64,000 bases of DNA, taken from contig JAKSXM010000247.1 in the NCBI GenBank assembly GCA_022575985.1, positions 1,325,501-1,389,500 on the forward strand, read 5' to 3'. Position numbers and translations under genes: made by a program. Below, piece by piece: positions 46,294-58,846 of this stretch (position 1 is its first letter; each line of letters opens with the position of its first letter). A model generated the notes under the pieces. It did not search any database, was not told the origin of the DNA, and was given only the letters and a program-made list of their open reading frames with translations. Source of the stretch: Anagrus nilaparvatae. Taxonomy: Eukaryota > Arthropoda > Insecta > Hymenoptera > Mymaridae.

Positions 46294-49200
46294 ACCATCC
46301 TTTGAAAGTTTCAAAAATGCTTGTAGTAATTTAAAATTTTATTCAGAATATTTTCTAGCAGTAATATATAAAGCATGAAAAGTAAAGCAAATATGAATTC
46401 AATAAAGATTTAAAATAAAATCTATAAAATATTTTATCCCTCCTTTTATGTATTTTATAAAATTTTTGCTTCCAGCGATATAGCTGCCAATATCAGTCAC
46501 GCTATTAAAAATAAGAATTTCTATTTATAGTTCGTACATTATGGAAAAAAGAAAGAAAAGAAAAAATAAATATATTTTTAAAATAAAAAAACAAAATCGA
46601 CGAGGGATGAAAATCTTTTATTGTTAAGTGTAGTAAAAAGAATTCATAACGAGTATTCCCGCGAAATCATCACTCCTTTTCTATTATTCAAAAAAAAATT
46701 TACTAAAATGTTGCATTTTCGCTCGGATATTCTCTTTCACCCATTTTTTTATTCATGTTATTGTTTGTTTAGAATAAAAGTATCTACCTAAAATAAAATA
46801 ATAGAAACTCGAAATTTTATACGAAAACGATGATAGAAAACCACAAATCTCGTTGTAGGCACAACCTACCGAAAAATTTTTTAATCAATCTAGAAAAATA
46901 AAATTTTTATTTTTATAAAAGTATCAATTTAACTTGCTGAAATAGTTTCAATGTCCATCGAAATCTAAAAAAAAAAAATATCTTATCTAAAATCTATTCG
47001 CAAAGAATAAAAATTCGTAATTTTTTTTCCTGGTGTTTCTCGAATAAAAGTGAATCGCACGATAGGCGAAAGATATCTTCTGTTATTCATATTCAAAAGA
47101 AACATGTAAGTTTTTACTTTTTTATCCCTTGTAATCTAGAAGTGTTCTTCTATACACAGAAGCAAACATACCATTTATAGATTCGTACTATTATATTCGT
47201 TTCTATTATTTCTTTTTCCGGCATTATGTCGGCCCAGATTCATCCACTTATACCTCCTTTTTATTAAAAAGATATTTTAATGTGTGCGTGTGTTTACATT
47301 AGCGATAGTCCTTCTATTGTCCATCGTTCTGTGTACCCATGAGTTTCATTGTCTGTTTGATGATGCTTCAGGGGGTTAAAAAACTTTATGGATCCTTCCG
47401 TTTCTTGTCTTGTCTTTCAAGCTGTCTGGTTTCTTTTTTTATTTTATTTCAATCCTCTATTTTACCTAGATATTTTTACCTTTCTTGTTTACCAAATAGA
47501 TTGTTTGAGTTTTTTTCTTCCAAGATTTTCTTTATAATGTACCAGCACTTGTTTCTTTCTTTTCTTCTTTATCCTTATTCTCAAGTGCAAAGGATCTTAT
47601 ACTTACATAGTTGCATATATTTGATGTATTTTTATGTCATATTTTTCTATGTATAACTTCGATATTACAATATTTATGTGTGTAAGTACACAAAAGAAAG
47701 ATATCGCCCGAAGAGTTCGCGTCTTCTTTTGTTCTTTGCAAAAGTACCCAAATTCAATTCTTCCTATCTCTCTCTTCCATGCCCTAGCAAACATCTCATT
47801 TTTCGTTTTCAACTATAACCAGATTTTCCTTTACTGCGAAATCTTAGGACTGCAGAATAACATAAAGAAACTCGCTTTTATCGTAACTATCGAGGAAATG
47901 AAAAATAAAAACCAAAAAAAAAAAAGTAATAGTTAATAAAAGAAAAAAAGGGATGAAGATTACAAGTTAGAGACAAAAGAAATTTGAGTTCGGCTAAAAG
48001 AAAATAAAGGAAATACGACTTTCTTTTTATTGTAGTATTTTTCAATATATATTTGGAGAATCCGGTAGAATCTATTTGATGAAATGTATCTGCAGATATA
48101 TTGTGATAAGAAAAAGGCAATACTTTTGATCTTTTAATACCGTATGATAAAAATTGTATTTGCCTTGAAAAAGTGACTATTCGTTTTAAATTAGATTTTT
48201 AGACGAAATATTTTTTTTCAAACGAATTTTAAAATATAACTTGTGTCTAAAAATTTTAATACCTTAAGATTTTTTGTATAAAAGCCGAGAATTTTACTTC
48301 GTGCAATTTCTTTGTTGTGAAAAATTTGACTTTACTAGTCAGCATGCATAAAAATATTTATTTAATACCTGGAAATAAATGACAGTTTTTTATCAAAAGT
48401 AAATACATGCATGGAAAGACAAAATAATATAGAGATTAAAATATTTCTATCATAAATATATGTTTTGTGTCAACAAAGAGTGCTCTGGTGTATTAAAAAA
48501 ATGTAAAATATTAACATTTCAAAAGTCATAGGAAACTTAAAAATGATTTTCATAACAATTCAATTTAGCGTTATAAGCAATTTCCATTTACTTTTAGCTC
48601 ATTTTAGTTTTTATTTTCGAATATTATTATTGGCAGATAAATTTCTCTATTTACAGCGAGCTCTTGTGACTAATTTTACTTTTTACTCTTTGCTTGATAT
48701 TTGTAGGCAAAAATACATTTATAGATAAGCATTAGTGACTTTTTATATGTGAGAGAGCACTTTAAAAATGATTACTAACTAGCAAATTGATGTTGTTGGT
48801 ACTTTAACGTAAAATTAAAAAAGGACTTTACTTTGACGCCATTGTAGTTATAAAAATTGAAATCACTAACAGAAGTTTGCACTTTATTTAGGGGAGTTGC
48901 TTCCCTTACTCATAATTTATATTTTCTTCATTCTCATTTGCTACTAGTTTTTAATACTTTTTTTCTTTTTTTGAATTAATAATTTATTTGTATTCAAGTA
49001 AATGTTTGGAAATGGTGGCAAAATTTATATTCAAAATTTCCATTGCAAATATTAATTTTTCAAAAAAAAAATTATTTAATTTTTTTTTATTTGCAAACAG
49101 AAAAGCACATATTTTTTTGTTTTTTGGACACAAAAAAGTACATATCTTGCTTAAAAATACAAAATGGTACTTTTTTAATGAGAGAAAAGAAAACATGATG

Positions 49201-50136
49201 CCTTAAAGCTTGTATAGTGTAAATAATCTCAAGAAAATTCAGCATTAGATAAAAGTTTCTTTTTTTATTTTCTTTATATTTCCAAGTAGCAAAGTAGACT
49301 CGTATAATATAACCACTTCGCTATCTTTACTTTTTTAGATTTTTATCCAGCTAACAGGGTGTCATGCCCCTTAGTCGCAGTCGCATTAAATTCATTCTTC
49401 AAAGAAAAAAAATTCTCTGTGTGAATATGTATAATGCTTTATTTCCTCATTTTTTCCTTTCTTTATTATAATCATAATTATTTTTTTTTTATTATCATTT
49501 TTTTTTTCATTTTTTCCGCCACGGGTTTGTTTACTTTGTGATAAACTTTTATAGTTGTATAATGTAAAAACCTCATCACTATCTTATACGTAGTCATATT
49601 CTCTATAATTAATATATTCTCTGGAGTTCATTTTTTTTTCTCTTCATCATCGTGTTGCTGTTCTTTTTTTTTTTATTTTTTTATCTAAAAAGGCAAAAAA
49701 AGCCGCGGGAAAAATGAGTCTAGAATGAAAAAAAGCAAAAATAAACATTCGTATATGCAGAAGTTTTATTATAAATTTTTGTTGAGAAATGCGAAAAAAA
49801 AGTTGAGATAGAAATGTTTTTGTTAAAGTTGAAGAGATTATTTTGGGTGCGAAATAAATAAGCGGATTTTTTTATTTTTAAAACTATCTACGAAAAACAA
49901 AGTTAACAAAAAAGAGATTAGGTAAGCTAATTAATATATGAAGCGCAATTACAGTTGCTTTTTTTATTTATATAGTATGATAAATTTTTTCTTTAACGAA
50001 CCAGCAGTTTTAATTCTTAACTTTCGTTTTAACTTTTGTTTAAGCTAGGGATTTTTAAACGTAAAATTAGAAAATTATTGTGGTACTGAAGCTTTTAAAT
50101 TTGAATTATTTTATCGCCTTTAAAATTTCATGAGTT
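46294..50136. other. Gene-free stretch
   Basis: Several open frames of 60-105 codons (for example 47339-47656) overlap each other on both strands, are Ser/Phe/Leu-rich, and show no domain. They look like chance frames. 47040-47400 is slightly richer in G and C and could be regulatory. Confidence 0.4.
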
Positions 50137-50140
50137 TTAA

Positions 50141-51105
50141 CCCATTAACGCCCAATCGACACATACAAGCCATTTGAATTTTTTTTAATGAAAAAATAGA
50201 TATTTTGAGCCAAAAATGTTACCTAGTAGGTAATCAGGGCTGCTCTTTTCATTTCCGAAGTCCGTTTTAACGTATAACCCCTAGAAAATGTGATATCATC
50301 CCCTAAAAGTGGGGTAATTTTTTTATAATTTTTAGACGTCATTAAAATTAATATAATGGGCACAGAAAATATTTCATGGCATTAAAAACTTAATATGGGA
50401 CTATCAGGAACACAAAAAAAATGAATGCATACCAATTTTTTATTTTCAACCCCTTGAATGGGGTAAGGGGTTGATTTCTAGCATAAAAGAAAAAGTGAAT
50501 ATTTTGGGCTAAAATTGTCATCCAGTAGGTATTTTTGCCCACTATTTTCATTTCTGAAGTCTGTTTTTACATACGACCCCTAGAAAATAAGATATCACCC
50601 CCCAAAGATAAGGTAAATATTACATTGTTTTTTCGATGCAGAAGGGGATGATATCTTATTTTCTAGGGGTTGTTTGTAAAAACAGACTTCAGAAATGAAA
50701 ATAGTAGGCAAAAATACCTACTGGATGACAATTTTAGCCCAAAATATTCACTTTTTCTTTTATGCTACAAATCCACCCCTTACCCCATTCAAGGGGTTGA
50801 AGATAAAAAATTGGTATGCATTCATTTTTTTTGTGTTCCTGATAGTCCCATATTAAGTTTTTAATGCCATGAAATATTTTCTGTGCCCATTATATTAATT
50901 TTAATGACGTCTAAAAATTATAAAAAAATTACCCCACTTTTAGGGGATGATATCACATTTTCTAGGGGTTATACGTTAAAACGGACTTCGGAAATGAAAA
51001 GAGCAGCCCTGATTACCTACTAGGTAACATTTTTGGCTCAAAATATCGATTTTTTCATTAAAAAAAATTCAAATGGCTTGTATGTGTCGATTGGGCGTTA
51101 ATGGG
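50141..51105. mobile_element. piggyBac-type foldback element, 965-bp palindrome with TTAA target sites
   Basis: Flanked by TTAA on both sides (50137-50140, 51106-51109). Ends are CCCATTAACGCCC and the inverse GGGCGTTAATGGG. TTAA sites with CCC/GGG ends are the hallmark of piggyBac transposition. Left arm (to ~50603) and right arm (from ~50643) are inverted copies of ~460 bp with very few differences, leaving a ~40-bp centre. No transposase; open frames inside are by-products of the palindrome. Confidence 0.93.
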
Positions 51106-51269
51106 TTAAAATTCTGAATTTTTAGCTATTAAGATTTTTTAATCTCAGAAAATGCACAAAAAACTATAACCTAGATAAAACCCCATATATTTAATATTGA
51201 ATTTTATAATATAAATGCGCTGACGACACTTGTATAATTTTTAATGGTCCGTTAAGACAAATAGAATAA

Positions 51270-51960
51270 TTTAGAGAATATATAAGTCAAAAATATAGAA
51301 CTCATAGCAGAAGTAGAAAAAGACAACAAACTAAACTTTAATTACAATTAATACTGATAATAAACTATAATTCGAAATGTATAGAAAATCAACAGTCACA
51401 AATATAATAATTTATAATAGCACATCTCACTCTAAGCAACGCAAATTAACAATCGTTTCAATAAACGACTCACAGTACCATTAAGTACAGATAAGAAACA
51501 CTGATTACTAATCTGATAATTAAACATAAAAAACACATTTAGAGAAAAATTGTATCTGAGACAGCAATGAATTTAGATATAATTTATAAATGTACTGATT
51601 TTTCCATTATCTTACCAGTCCAAAATACCACAAAAAACAATAAATATGAAGTAGCTTACAGAACAAACAATAAGAACACAATACAAAAAAAAGATAAATC
51701 AGGTGTCTAAAATATCAAATGTGTAACACATGACAAATCCTATATGATTGGCCAGACATTTAAGTAATGTTTCAGGTAACATTTACTAACAGCAAATATA
51801 AATACTGTAAATCTCAATATACAGCACATCTATTTGAAGAAGGCCATGATCCTGTCAATATAAATAACGCCTGCATACTACATGCCTGCAAAAAAGGAAG
51901 AAAATTAGATGCCCTTAAAGAATTTGAAATTTATAAAGAAATCAAATGAAAGAGGAAAAT
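51270..51960 (+). pseudogene. Penelope-like retroelement remnant: RT C-terminus and GIY-YIG endonuclease
   Basis: Coding-like pieces in order: 'EVEKDNKLNF' (51310-51340), 'MYRKSTVTNIIIYNSTSHSK' with 'QRKLTIVSINDS' (from 51378), 'KYEVAYRTNNKNTIQKK' (51645 on), then 'SGV-NIKC' with a stop replacing Tyr, 'KSYMIGQTFK' (the YIG half of GIY-YIG), 'YTAHLFEEGHDPVNINNA' and 'KGRKLDALKEFEIYKEIK' to the stop at 51947-51949. This is the C-terminal order of Penelope-like elements, which use this nuclease to cut target DNA. Stops and frameshifts make it inactive. The 5' half of the RT is missing; the left flank is the piggyBac-type palindrome. Confidence 0.88.
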
Positions 51961-52047
51961 AATTTAATATTAGATGAAAAGTTCAGATACAAGAAAAATT
52001 GTTAATCGATGCAGCATAAAAATATCTGAAAACAAGTGAAAAATAAT

Positions 52048-52090
52048 ACACTGAAATCCGCTTTCGGCAAGCGGAATTTTTTTTCAGTGT
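52048..52090. repeat. Compact double hairpin with ACACTGAAA ends
   Basis: ACACTGAAA (52048-52056) pairs with TTTCAGTGT (52082-52090). Inside, TCCGCTT pairs with AAGCGGA around the loop TCGGC. It lies ~100 bp after the Penelope-like coding remnant. It may be a minimal terminal-repeat element or part of that element's 3' end. Confidence 0.75.
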
Positions 52091-53451
52091 ACGTTTTTAT
52101 GGACACTGAATACCATCAAATAAGAATTTCATTATTTAACATATTTATAATTTAATATTACAAGTTATAAATAAATTATTGTAAACATAATGTAAATATG
52201 AGAATTATTTAAATTTTAATGCGTATGAGTATGTTATAAACGTTGCTATAAAATTTAAAAGCAAATATTTTAGTAATACATCGACCACGTACTAATTATT
52301 ATGCTTTAAAGTATCGAAATGTGTATATATGCAATAAATTAACGTACGTCATATAACAAATTACGAATAAAAAATATTTTAAATTGTGTTTTAATGTAAC
52401 CTAAGGTTTAAAATACTATCTTTTTATGCTTTCGCCCTTGAATAAGGTTTGATTTCATTGAAGTGAAAATTACACAAAATTATTCCTGGTAAATGAGTTT
52501 CCCCTCCTATTAAAAATTATTTACTGTAGTCGAGTCGAATCAACTAATAGTCGGGGTAATAAAAACTCATATTCAAAGTGTGCGTGAAAGAAAAGAAAAA
52601 GAAAAATCAGTATTATGTGGTAAAGTATTGAAAGACTTCAAAACAAAGTTACAGTAAACGAATATGAAAATTATCATAACGAGCTAGACAATTCTGCAGC
52701 TAGCTCCGAAATGGAAAATTCGACAAAATATATAAAAAATTATTTTGGATGAAATGAGTGAATTAAATTTGTATGGTAAATTAATATTGTAAATAATAAA
52801 ACTTAGAAGACTTAAGTACAGTCACAAATAATGAAACAATTTAATTTTAATTAGTTTTTAAAGGCTCATGAATGAAACAGGGTTATAAATTAACAGGTCA
52901 AACAAAATGTGACTATTTTGATGATTACTTAACCTTGGAATTAAGGTTAATTGATCGTTTTTAATTAATTAGAAACGTTATCATAAACTTATATTATTAA
53001 AAAAACATCCCTTGCATATTTATTTTAATCGGATTGGGTCTTGGTCTAGACCTATAAATATACTGCGGTCCATAATTTTATACAGGGCTATGTATGCTTT
53101 TCTAAAATCTTGCCATATTGCAAATCTAAATACCTTCTGGAGTCTCATTTTTTTGTTCAAAGACATACATTATAAACCCGTAAACTGCAACTTATACTAA
53201 ATATTACTAAACCCAGGTAAGGGATGTTTTTTCAACAATCTTAACCTTTTAAGGAACTTTTGAAGAAAATTGGGTTCCCGTACATCCATTAATATCATGA
53301 AATAATTCACAATTGTTAGAAGTTCTAGATGAAAAATTCCAAAAATTGAAAATTACAAAACATTTTTAATCTATTTTTGACCTTTGATCTTAAATATATT
53401 GGATAACACTATTAGAAAATGAAGCTCATAATTTTTAGTATTATGAAAAAA
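52091..53451. other. Noncoding stretch
   Basis: No gene or element with clear ends seen. Confidence 0.4.
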
Positions 53452-53877
53452 CACTGTAAAGAGTAACTTTCTTATATTAACAAAAAAATTAGAACATTTT
53501 CGAAAAATTAGTAACTTTCGAAAAAATTTGTAAATATTCGAAAAAAATTGTATATTTACTAAATTTAGTATATTAACAAAAAATTCGAGAATTCGCAATT
53601 TTTTTTGTGAATTCGCAAGAAAAATTGGTAAATTACAATTTTTTTTCGAAAATTTACAAAAAACAGTTGTAAATTTACGAAAAACAGTTGTGAATTGACA
53701 ACTTTTTTCGTCAATTCACAAAAAAAAAATCAAGAATTCTCAAATTTTTCGATAATATACTAAATTTAGTGAATTTACGATTTTTATCGAATATTTACAA
53801 AATTTTTTGAAAATTTACTAATTTTTCGAAAATGTTCTAATTTTTTTGTAAATCTAAGAAAGTTACTTTTTACAGTG
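53452..53877. mobile_element. 426-bp foldback element with CACTGTAAA ends
   Basis: CACTGTAAAgAGTAACTTTC on the left is the inverse of the right end 'gaaagttactttttacagtg'. The inverted similarity continues inwards through 'attagaacattttcgaaaaa'. The interior is built from 'gaattcgcaa' and 'aatttacga' words in both orientations. No target duplication is clear. Noncoding. Confidence 0.85.
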
Positions 53878-55574
53878 AATACACTGTGTACTATAAAATT
53901 AATTTCATGCAAGGCTAATTAATGTATAAGTTTTGCGATATTTGAAACAATTTATACCCATCCAAAATGCAATTCAAGTTTATAGACTAGGACGATAATT
54001 TTATTTTCATAAACGGTTTTGGTAACTGAAGCTAAAAATTAAATAATATTCAATTTTAATAAAAAATCTGTTCCTGTTTTTAATAAAACGAGATGAAAAA
54101 ATCAATGGAATTTTTTTTTCAATTTCGAATAATGATTAAAAAAAAATTCATAATAACAGTTTATAAAAGTGGGAAACAAAACCGCAGTAAAAAAAGCTTC
54201 AAGCTGAACAATAAAAAGTGACAATGCACACGTAATTACATATATGTCACTCACATTGCAATCAAGTAATCGAATTTCGATCGTTTGTAAATACAACCTT
54301 TCATTAAAAAAAAAATCCGAGTAAATAAAAAAATAAAAAAAGGATATTTTGCAGCCGGTCAAAAAAATCTGCAAGCATGCATCAGTATTTTGTTAAAAAA
54401 GGCGGCATATATCAAATAGAAATGAAAGTTTATAAAAACTATATAGATTAACGGTTCGATGCATTTGTGCACCCACACGCTGTTTAAAAAAAAATTAAAA
54501 CAACAAAATTGTAAATCTGCATTAATACATTTATAATATATTCACAAATACTTGTCTTTGACCAAAAATCATTAATGACATTTCACCGGTTCTTTGTACT
54601 GGCCGCTCGATACATATGCATATTTAAATTCAATACAAATCTTGTCGCCAAACTGCCGCTAAACATCTTTTCAATATTCTTTTAATAAAGAATATAATAG
54701 TTGCACTCAATTTATAAATCGATTCCGGAAATTAGAGATCTGCATGGGATAGAATTCTGTATATATTTTAGTCATAGAAACACGATATGGGTGACCAATC
54801 AAAGTCTTTTGGTAACTACGAATTTCCAATATGTACATGAAACTATAGATATTGCAGTTGCAACTCCCTTTAGTGATTATAACTTTGTATACCGAGATAA
54901 TTATGTATCCTAGCCATTTATATATTTGGTAAAGTTTCGTACCGACGTAATATTACATAATTATGTAATTGTTCGAGTTTACTAATGTGTGTTTTAATCA
55001 TGTTGTTACTACTGGCAAACAATCTAAACATATTTGCCATTCTCATTAGTAAATATTATACATTAATATTCATAAATTGCCATACAGCTAGTAATTTATT
55101 AATAAATTGCATATTGCAGTTTTCTAAAATTATCCTATAAGGGTCTTATTTCTGAAAAATTGAGCTAGACAGCTTTTTTTAAAAGTCTACTTAAAAAAAA
55201 TTCAAGGTATCAGTTAAAAATGTAAGAGTTCTAAAAAATATGGAACAAAAAACTTTCGCATAGACCATTTTGCACTGTTAAAGATACGGAGGCTTTAAGA
55301 TTTTTAATATTCTATATCAGAATTCCTGCAAAAAAATCATTTGCTTTTCAATATTAATAAGTTTATTAAAATTCTTTAGAATAATATTCTAGTCGACTAT
55401 AGTATAGTACACGCTTAACTGGCTCGTAAAAATAAATATTTCTAGATGAGGTTAGGAATGTTTTTTTCTTTACAATGGGCAATATTGACGGCTTCTCAAA
55501 ATTAAAATTTATTCTTTTTGAAATCAAATGAACTATGCCCAAAAATATACATAATGTAGTAGGAATAAAGAATA
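53878..55574. other. Noncoding stretch
   Basis: No supported gene. 54570-54670 is slightly richer in G and C ('caccggttctttgtactgg', 'cttgtcgccaaactgccgc'). Confidence 0.4.
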
Positions 55575-55576
55575 TA

Positions 55577-55645
55577 CAGTCAGTCTCTGTTATTCGCGGG
55601 TGTTAGGTTCCTGGAAAGTACCGTTAATTTGGAGCCCGTTATACA
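55577..55645 (+). mobile_element. Solitary pogo/Tigger-like left end
   Basis: TA followed by CAGTCAGTCTCTGTTATTCG, then 'cgggtgttaggttcctgg', like the terminal repeat of a pogo/Tigger element distinct from that at 12558. No matching inverse was found to the right, so the copy is truncated or its right end has decayed. Confidence 0.5.
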
Positions 55646-56535
55646 TTGGGTTATATGAAAAATTATTATAAAAATAATCATACTTTGAAAATAAAAAATT
55701 ACTTATTGAAAAAAGACTAAGAAAATTGCAAAAAATTAAATTCTTTAGATTTTTTGGAATATACTGTTAAAACTTATTTTTAAAATCTTTTTTTAAAAAC
55801 AGGAAAGCTTATTCTGTGAGGTCACTTAATGATTTTACATATCTAGGGCAAAAAAAGCCTATTTTCTGCCCTAGGGAGACGGCTTTTTTGCCCATTATAT
55901 GTAAAACTATATGGTTTAAATCACGGGACAAAATATGGGGTTCGAGTTTTGCATGCAGTCTAGTTTAAAAAATAGTTATTATTAATAATTGTTTTGAGTC
56001 TGAGACGTTTTTACTATAAGTTGCTTCCATAGATACAGGATAATATGATAGTATGTAGATAATTTTTAATAAAATTTAATTTCTATGATCTTTGAACCTT
56101 ATTTTTGATCTTTTATATTATGTATAAAGTATAATGAAAGGTACACAAAAGAAAGGTTGAAATCGGAGAACTCATTTAAGCGTTTGCTCACTCGCCGCCG
56201 TTGAATCTTTTTTATTTTTCAAAAGGCTAACTATACACTGTCATTACTTCTTCTCACTCCAATATCGCCTTTATTCATGTATTCATTACATCTTTTTTTC
56301 AACTCTTAAGTCTCTTTACTGCCTTAAGTGTTTAAAGTTTTGTTTCTGAGATTGTTTCAGTTTCTTTTGTATACTTTTTTTTATAATTCTGCACAAATAC
56401 CCAGACTAATTACCAAATGAATAAATCATGATATGAACAAGATTTTGAAAGCTTTGTTTACTTAAGCATTCTTATAAAAAACGTATATTTGTTTTAAAAA
56501 AACTTAAAAATTTTCAAAACATTCCTTATTTTAAT
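55646..56535. other. Noncoding stretch
   Basis: Contains an inverted word pair around 55847-55902 ('agggcaaaaaaagcc' and 'ggcttttttgccc'). No gene. Confidence 0.4.
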
Positions 56536-56537
56536 TA

Positions 56538-57237
56538 CAGCAGAATTCCAATTATCCGGCATCCAATAAACCGGAACATTTGATAATCCGGCACTTTTTT
56601 GGATCAAACTCATATGCAAAAAATTTTTTATAAAAATATATTTCCGTTAAGTAAATAGAATAAAATAAAATGACATAAAGTAGAAACCATTGGTAACCTT
56701 CAAGGTCTTTTTGTAACTCAATTATACATATTTAATATGTAGTGTTAATTAATATTTTATGTGATTTTTTTTTAAACATGTGTCATAGTTTTTTCAATCT
56801 CTACTTTTTAAAAAAGCAATTAAAATTTTTTTATTGAACTTCTGAGTATGAGAGAAATTAGACCTGCCGCAGAAGATTTTTGATATTTTTAGTGTTTCCT
56901 GTTATTGATATAAAAAAAATTTTTAATGTTTATTAGCCTATCAAAATAAACAGCTTCGATCACCCTACGTTTCTTGACCTCTTAGAAGGACAATTTTTTT
57001 TTATAGTAGTATTAGAAAAATTTTTTTCAAAACTTGTGTTAGAATTTAAAATTATTTCTTTAGTATAAATTATTAGTTTTTTAAAACCTAAATCAACAGT
57101 TTACGTAGAGTTTGTAACAATAATAGTGATTATATATTAAATATAATGTGAATTTTATGAACATTTGATAATCCGGCATTTTTGATTATCCGGCAACTCC
57201 CATGTCCCAACGATTCCGGATAATTGGAATTCTGCTG
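56538..57237. mobile_element. pogo-like non-autonomous element, 700 bp
   Basis: Ends CAGCAGAATTCCAATTATCC and the inverse, flanked by TA (56536-56537, 57238-57239). 'gataatccggca' words repeat inside both ends. The 'ATTATCCGG' motif after CAG is typical of pogo/Tigger-group ends. The interior (~600 bp) shows no convincing transposase. Confidence 0.88.
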
Positions 57238-57239
57238 TA

Positions 57240-57885
57240 ATTATAGAAAAAAAAAATTATTTTTTATTAACCAAATTTTTATTTAATTCTTGAATAAAAA
57301 ATTTAAATTCTTAATTCGTTAAGTCTTTAACAGTTGATTAAATGAGATGATTGATATTTCATTGCCTGAGGAATCTTTTGAAGAGATAATAAAGAAAACT
57401 TTTATGTGATTCTAAGATTATAAAATTACCTTACGATTGAAATTATTGAAAGAGTGAATGAATAAATGATCTTCTAAAAGCTTTAACAACGTCATTACCT
57501 ACTTATTAAAATATATTGCAGATAAAAAAAAATTGAATAAACAATTTGTAGAATAAAAAGCAAAATAATAAAAGCATAAAGCTTTTTATTTTATAAAGAA
57601 ATTTTTGAACGCATATTCCATATTTCTGGTAGATTAACTCGTGTATATTTTCAAATAAAATGTGTAAAATGAAAAATATAGACTATTTCAATAATTTACG
57701 TGGATTACCGCGTCACTGAGCTTTTCACTGGCTTTTGTGTTATAGCAAAGAATGAAGCGAGAAATAAAGTGAAATATTTTGTATAATATAACCACGTGCA
57801 TATAATACCTACATGGTACTTTTTAAACAAAAGCGTACGTAATGTCTACATATTGTTTATACGCGCATATATATTATAGGCGAAC
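57240..57885. other. Noncoding stretch
   Basis: AT-rich, no gene seen. Confidence 0.4.
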
Positions 57886-58075
57886 ACAGAAAATTGGGCT
57901 GTGAACAGATTTGAATTGCCTGAAGCAAGAGATTAAACTCACGTGCGTGACGTAGTTTTTTAGTAATATAGCCCGCGGTCTGTTTGTGCACCTGAGGTTG
58001 TTCAACAGTATATTTCATTGTATCGAGTGCCTGTTAGAAACGCGGTTAAAATTTTATTTGCCGCGGGCTTATTTA
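57886..58075. promoter_or_regulatory. GC-richer island, possible regulatory element
   Basis: Stands out from its surroundings: 'ctcacgtgcgtgacgtag', 'tgcacctgaggttgttcaac', and an inverted pair TAGCCCGCGG (57969) / CCGCGGGCTTA (58062). It contains E-box-like CACGTG and CACCTG words. There is no open frame. It could be an enhancer, promoter or noncoding RNA; this is inference from composition alone. Confidence 0.3.
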
Positions 58076-58846
58076 TTATAATTATTTTTTTCAATATCAA
58101 TAACAAAAAATTTTTTAAAATTACGAATTTATACATCTGTATTTTCATTTTTTGTTTACTTAAAATTTAAATTCAATGTCGATATTTGATGTATTTTATT
58201 TTACTTGAAATGCTTTTTTGATTTTATAATTATTCACTTTTAATACTCAAAAATCATTCTGAGTTCTTGCAAAAAGATAAACATAAAATTTGCTCTAATC
58301 TATTATTTAACTGTAAGTAAGCATTCGTTTTTCAAATGCGTTTATATTCATAAATTGAAAAAAAATGTACGCCAGTCGAAGCTGATTTATAATTAATCTA
58401 AAATCTATTTTTCTCAAATAATGTTTTCTTATGTATCCCATCAGTGTAAAATTCAAGGAGGTTTTCAAGCAAATACCTAAAACTTTGTCCAGCTGAAATG
58501 TTGACAAAAATTAATTTAAAAACCAAAAAATAAGCAATTTTTTTAATGATGCATAAATTTTCTTGAATTTTCAAGCAAAATAGTTTTAATTCCAACAGTT
58601 ATATGGTTAAGTTCGTTAAATATTTTTTCAATTAATTTTTGCATTTCATTTTCTTCATATTAATTTCGAAAATTTAGCTTAAATTTTATTCTGATGATTG
58701 TCCTGTTATGAAAAATAATCACGGTGAGGCAATAAAATATGAAAATAAATTGCTTAGCTTTTGAGGATTTTAATATATTATTCTGCTATAATAAGGCACG
58801 GTAAAAGGTTCACTTTTTTATCATAAGTTGTGGCAAATAGAATAAA
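58076..58846. other. Noncoding stretch
   Basis: AT-rich, no gene seen; 'cttgaattttcaagcaaa' near 58562 resembles the interior of the CGGCCAG hairpin elements. Confidence 0.4.

Noticed and set aside
47339..48120. Overlapping frames on both strands up to 105 codons
   Set aside because: Phe/Leu/Ser-rich, mutually overlapping and without domains; they look like pyrimidine-rich noncoding DNA.
50670..50864. A 64-codon frame in the right arm of the TTAA element
   Set aside because: By-product of the palindrome; no match to a piggyBac transposase.
53400..53435. 'ENEAHN'-like reading as a possible helicase DEAH motif from the missing FANCJ exons
   Set aside because: No flanking helicase residues, a stop follows at once, and it lies 36 kb away; treated as coincidence.
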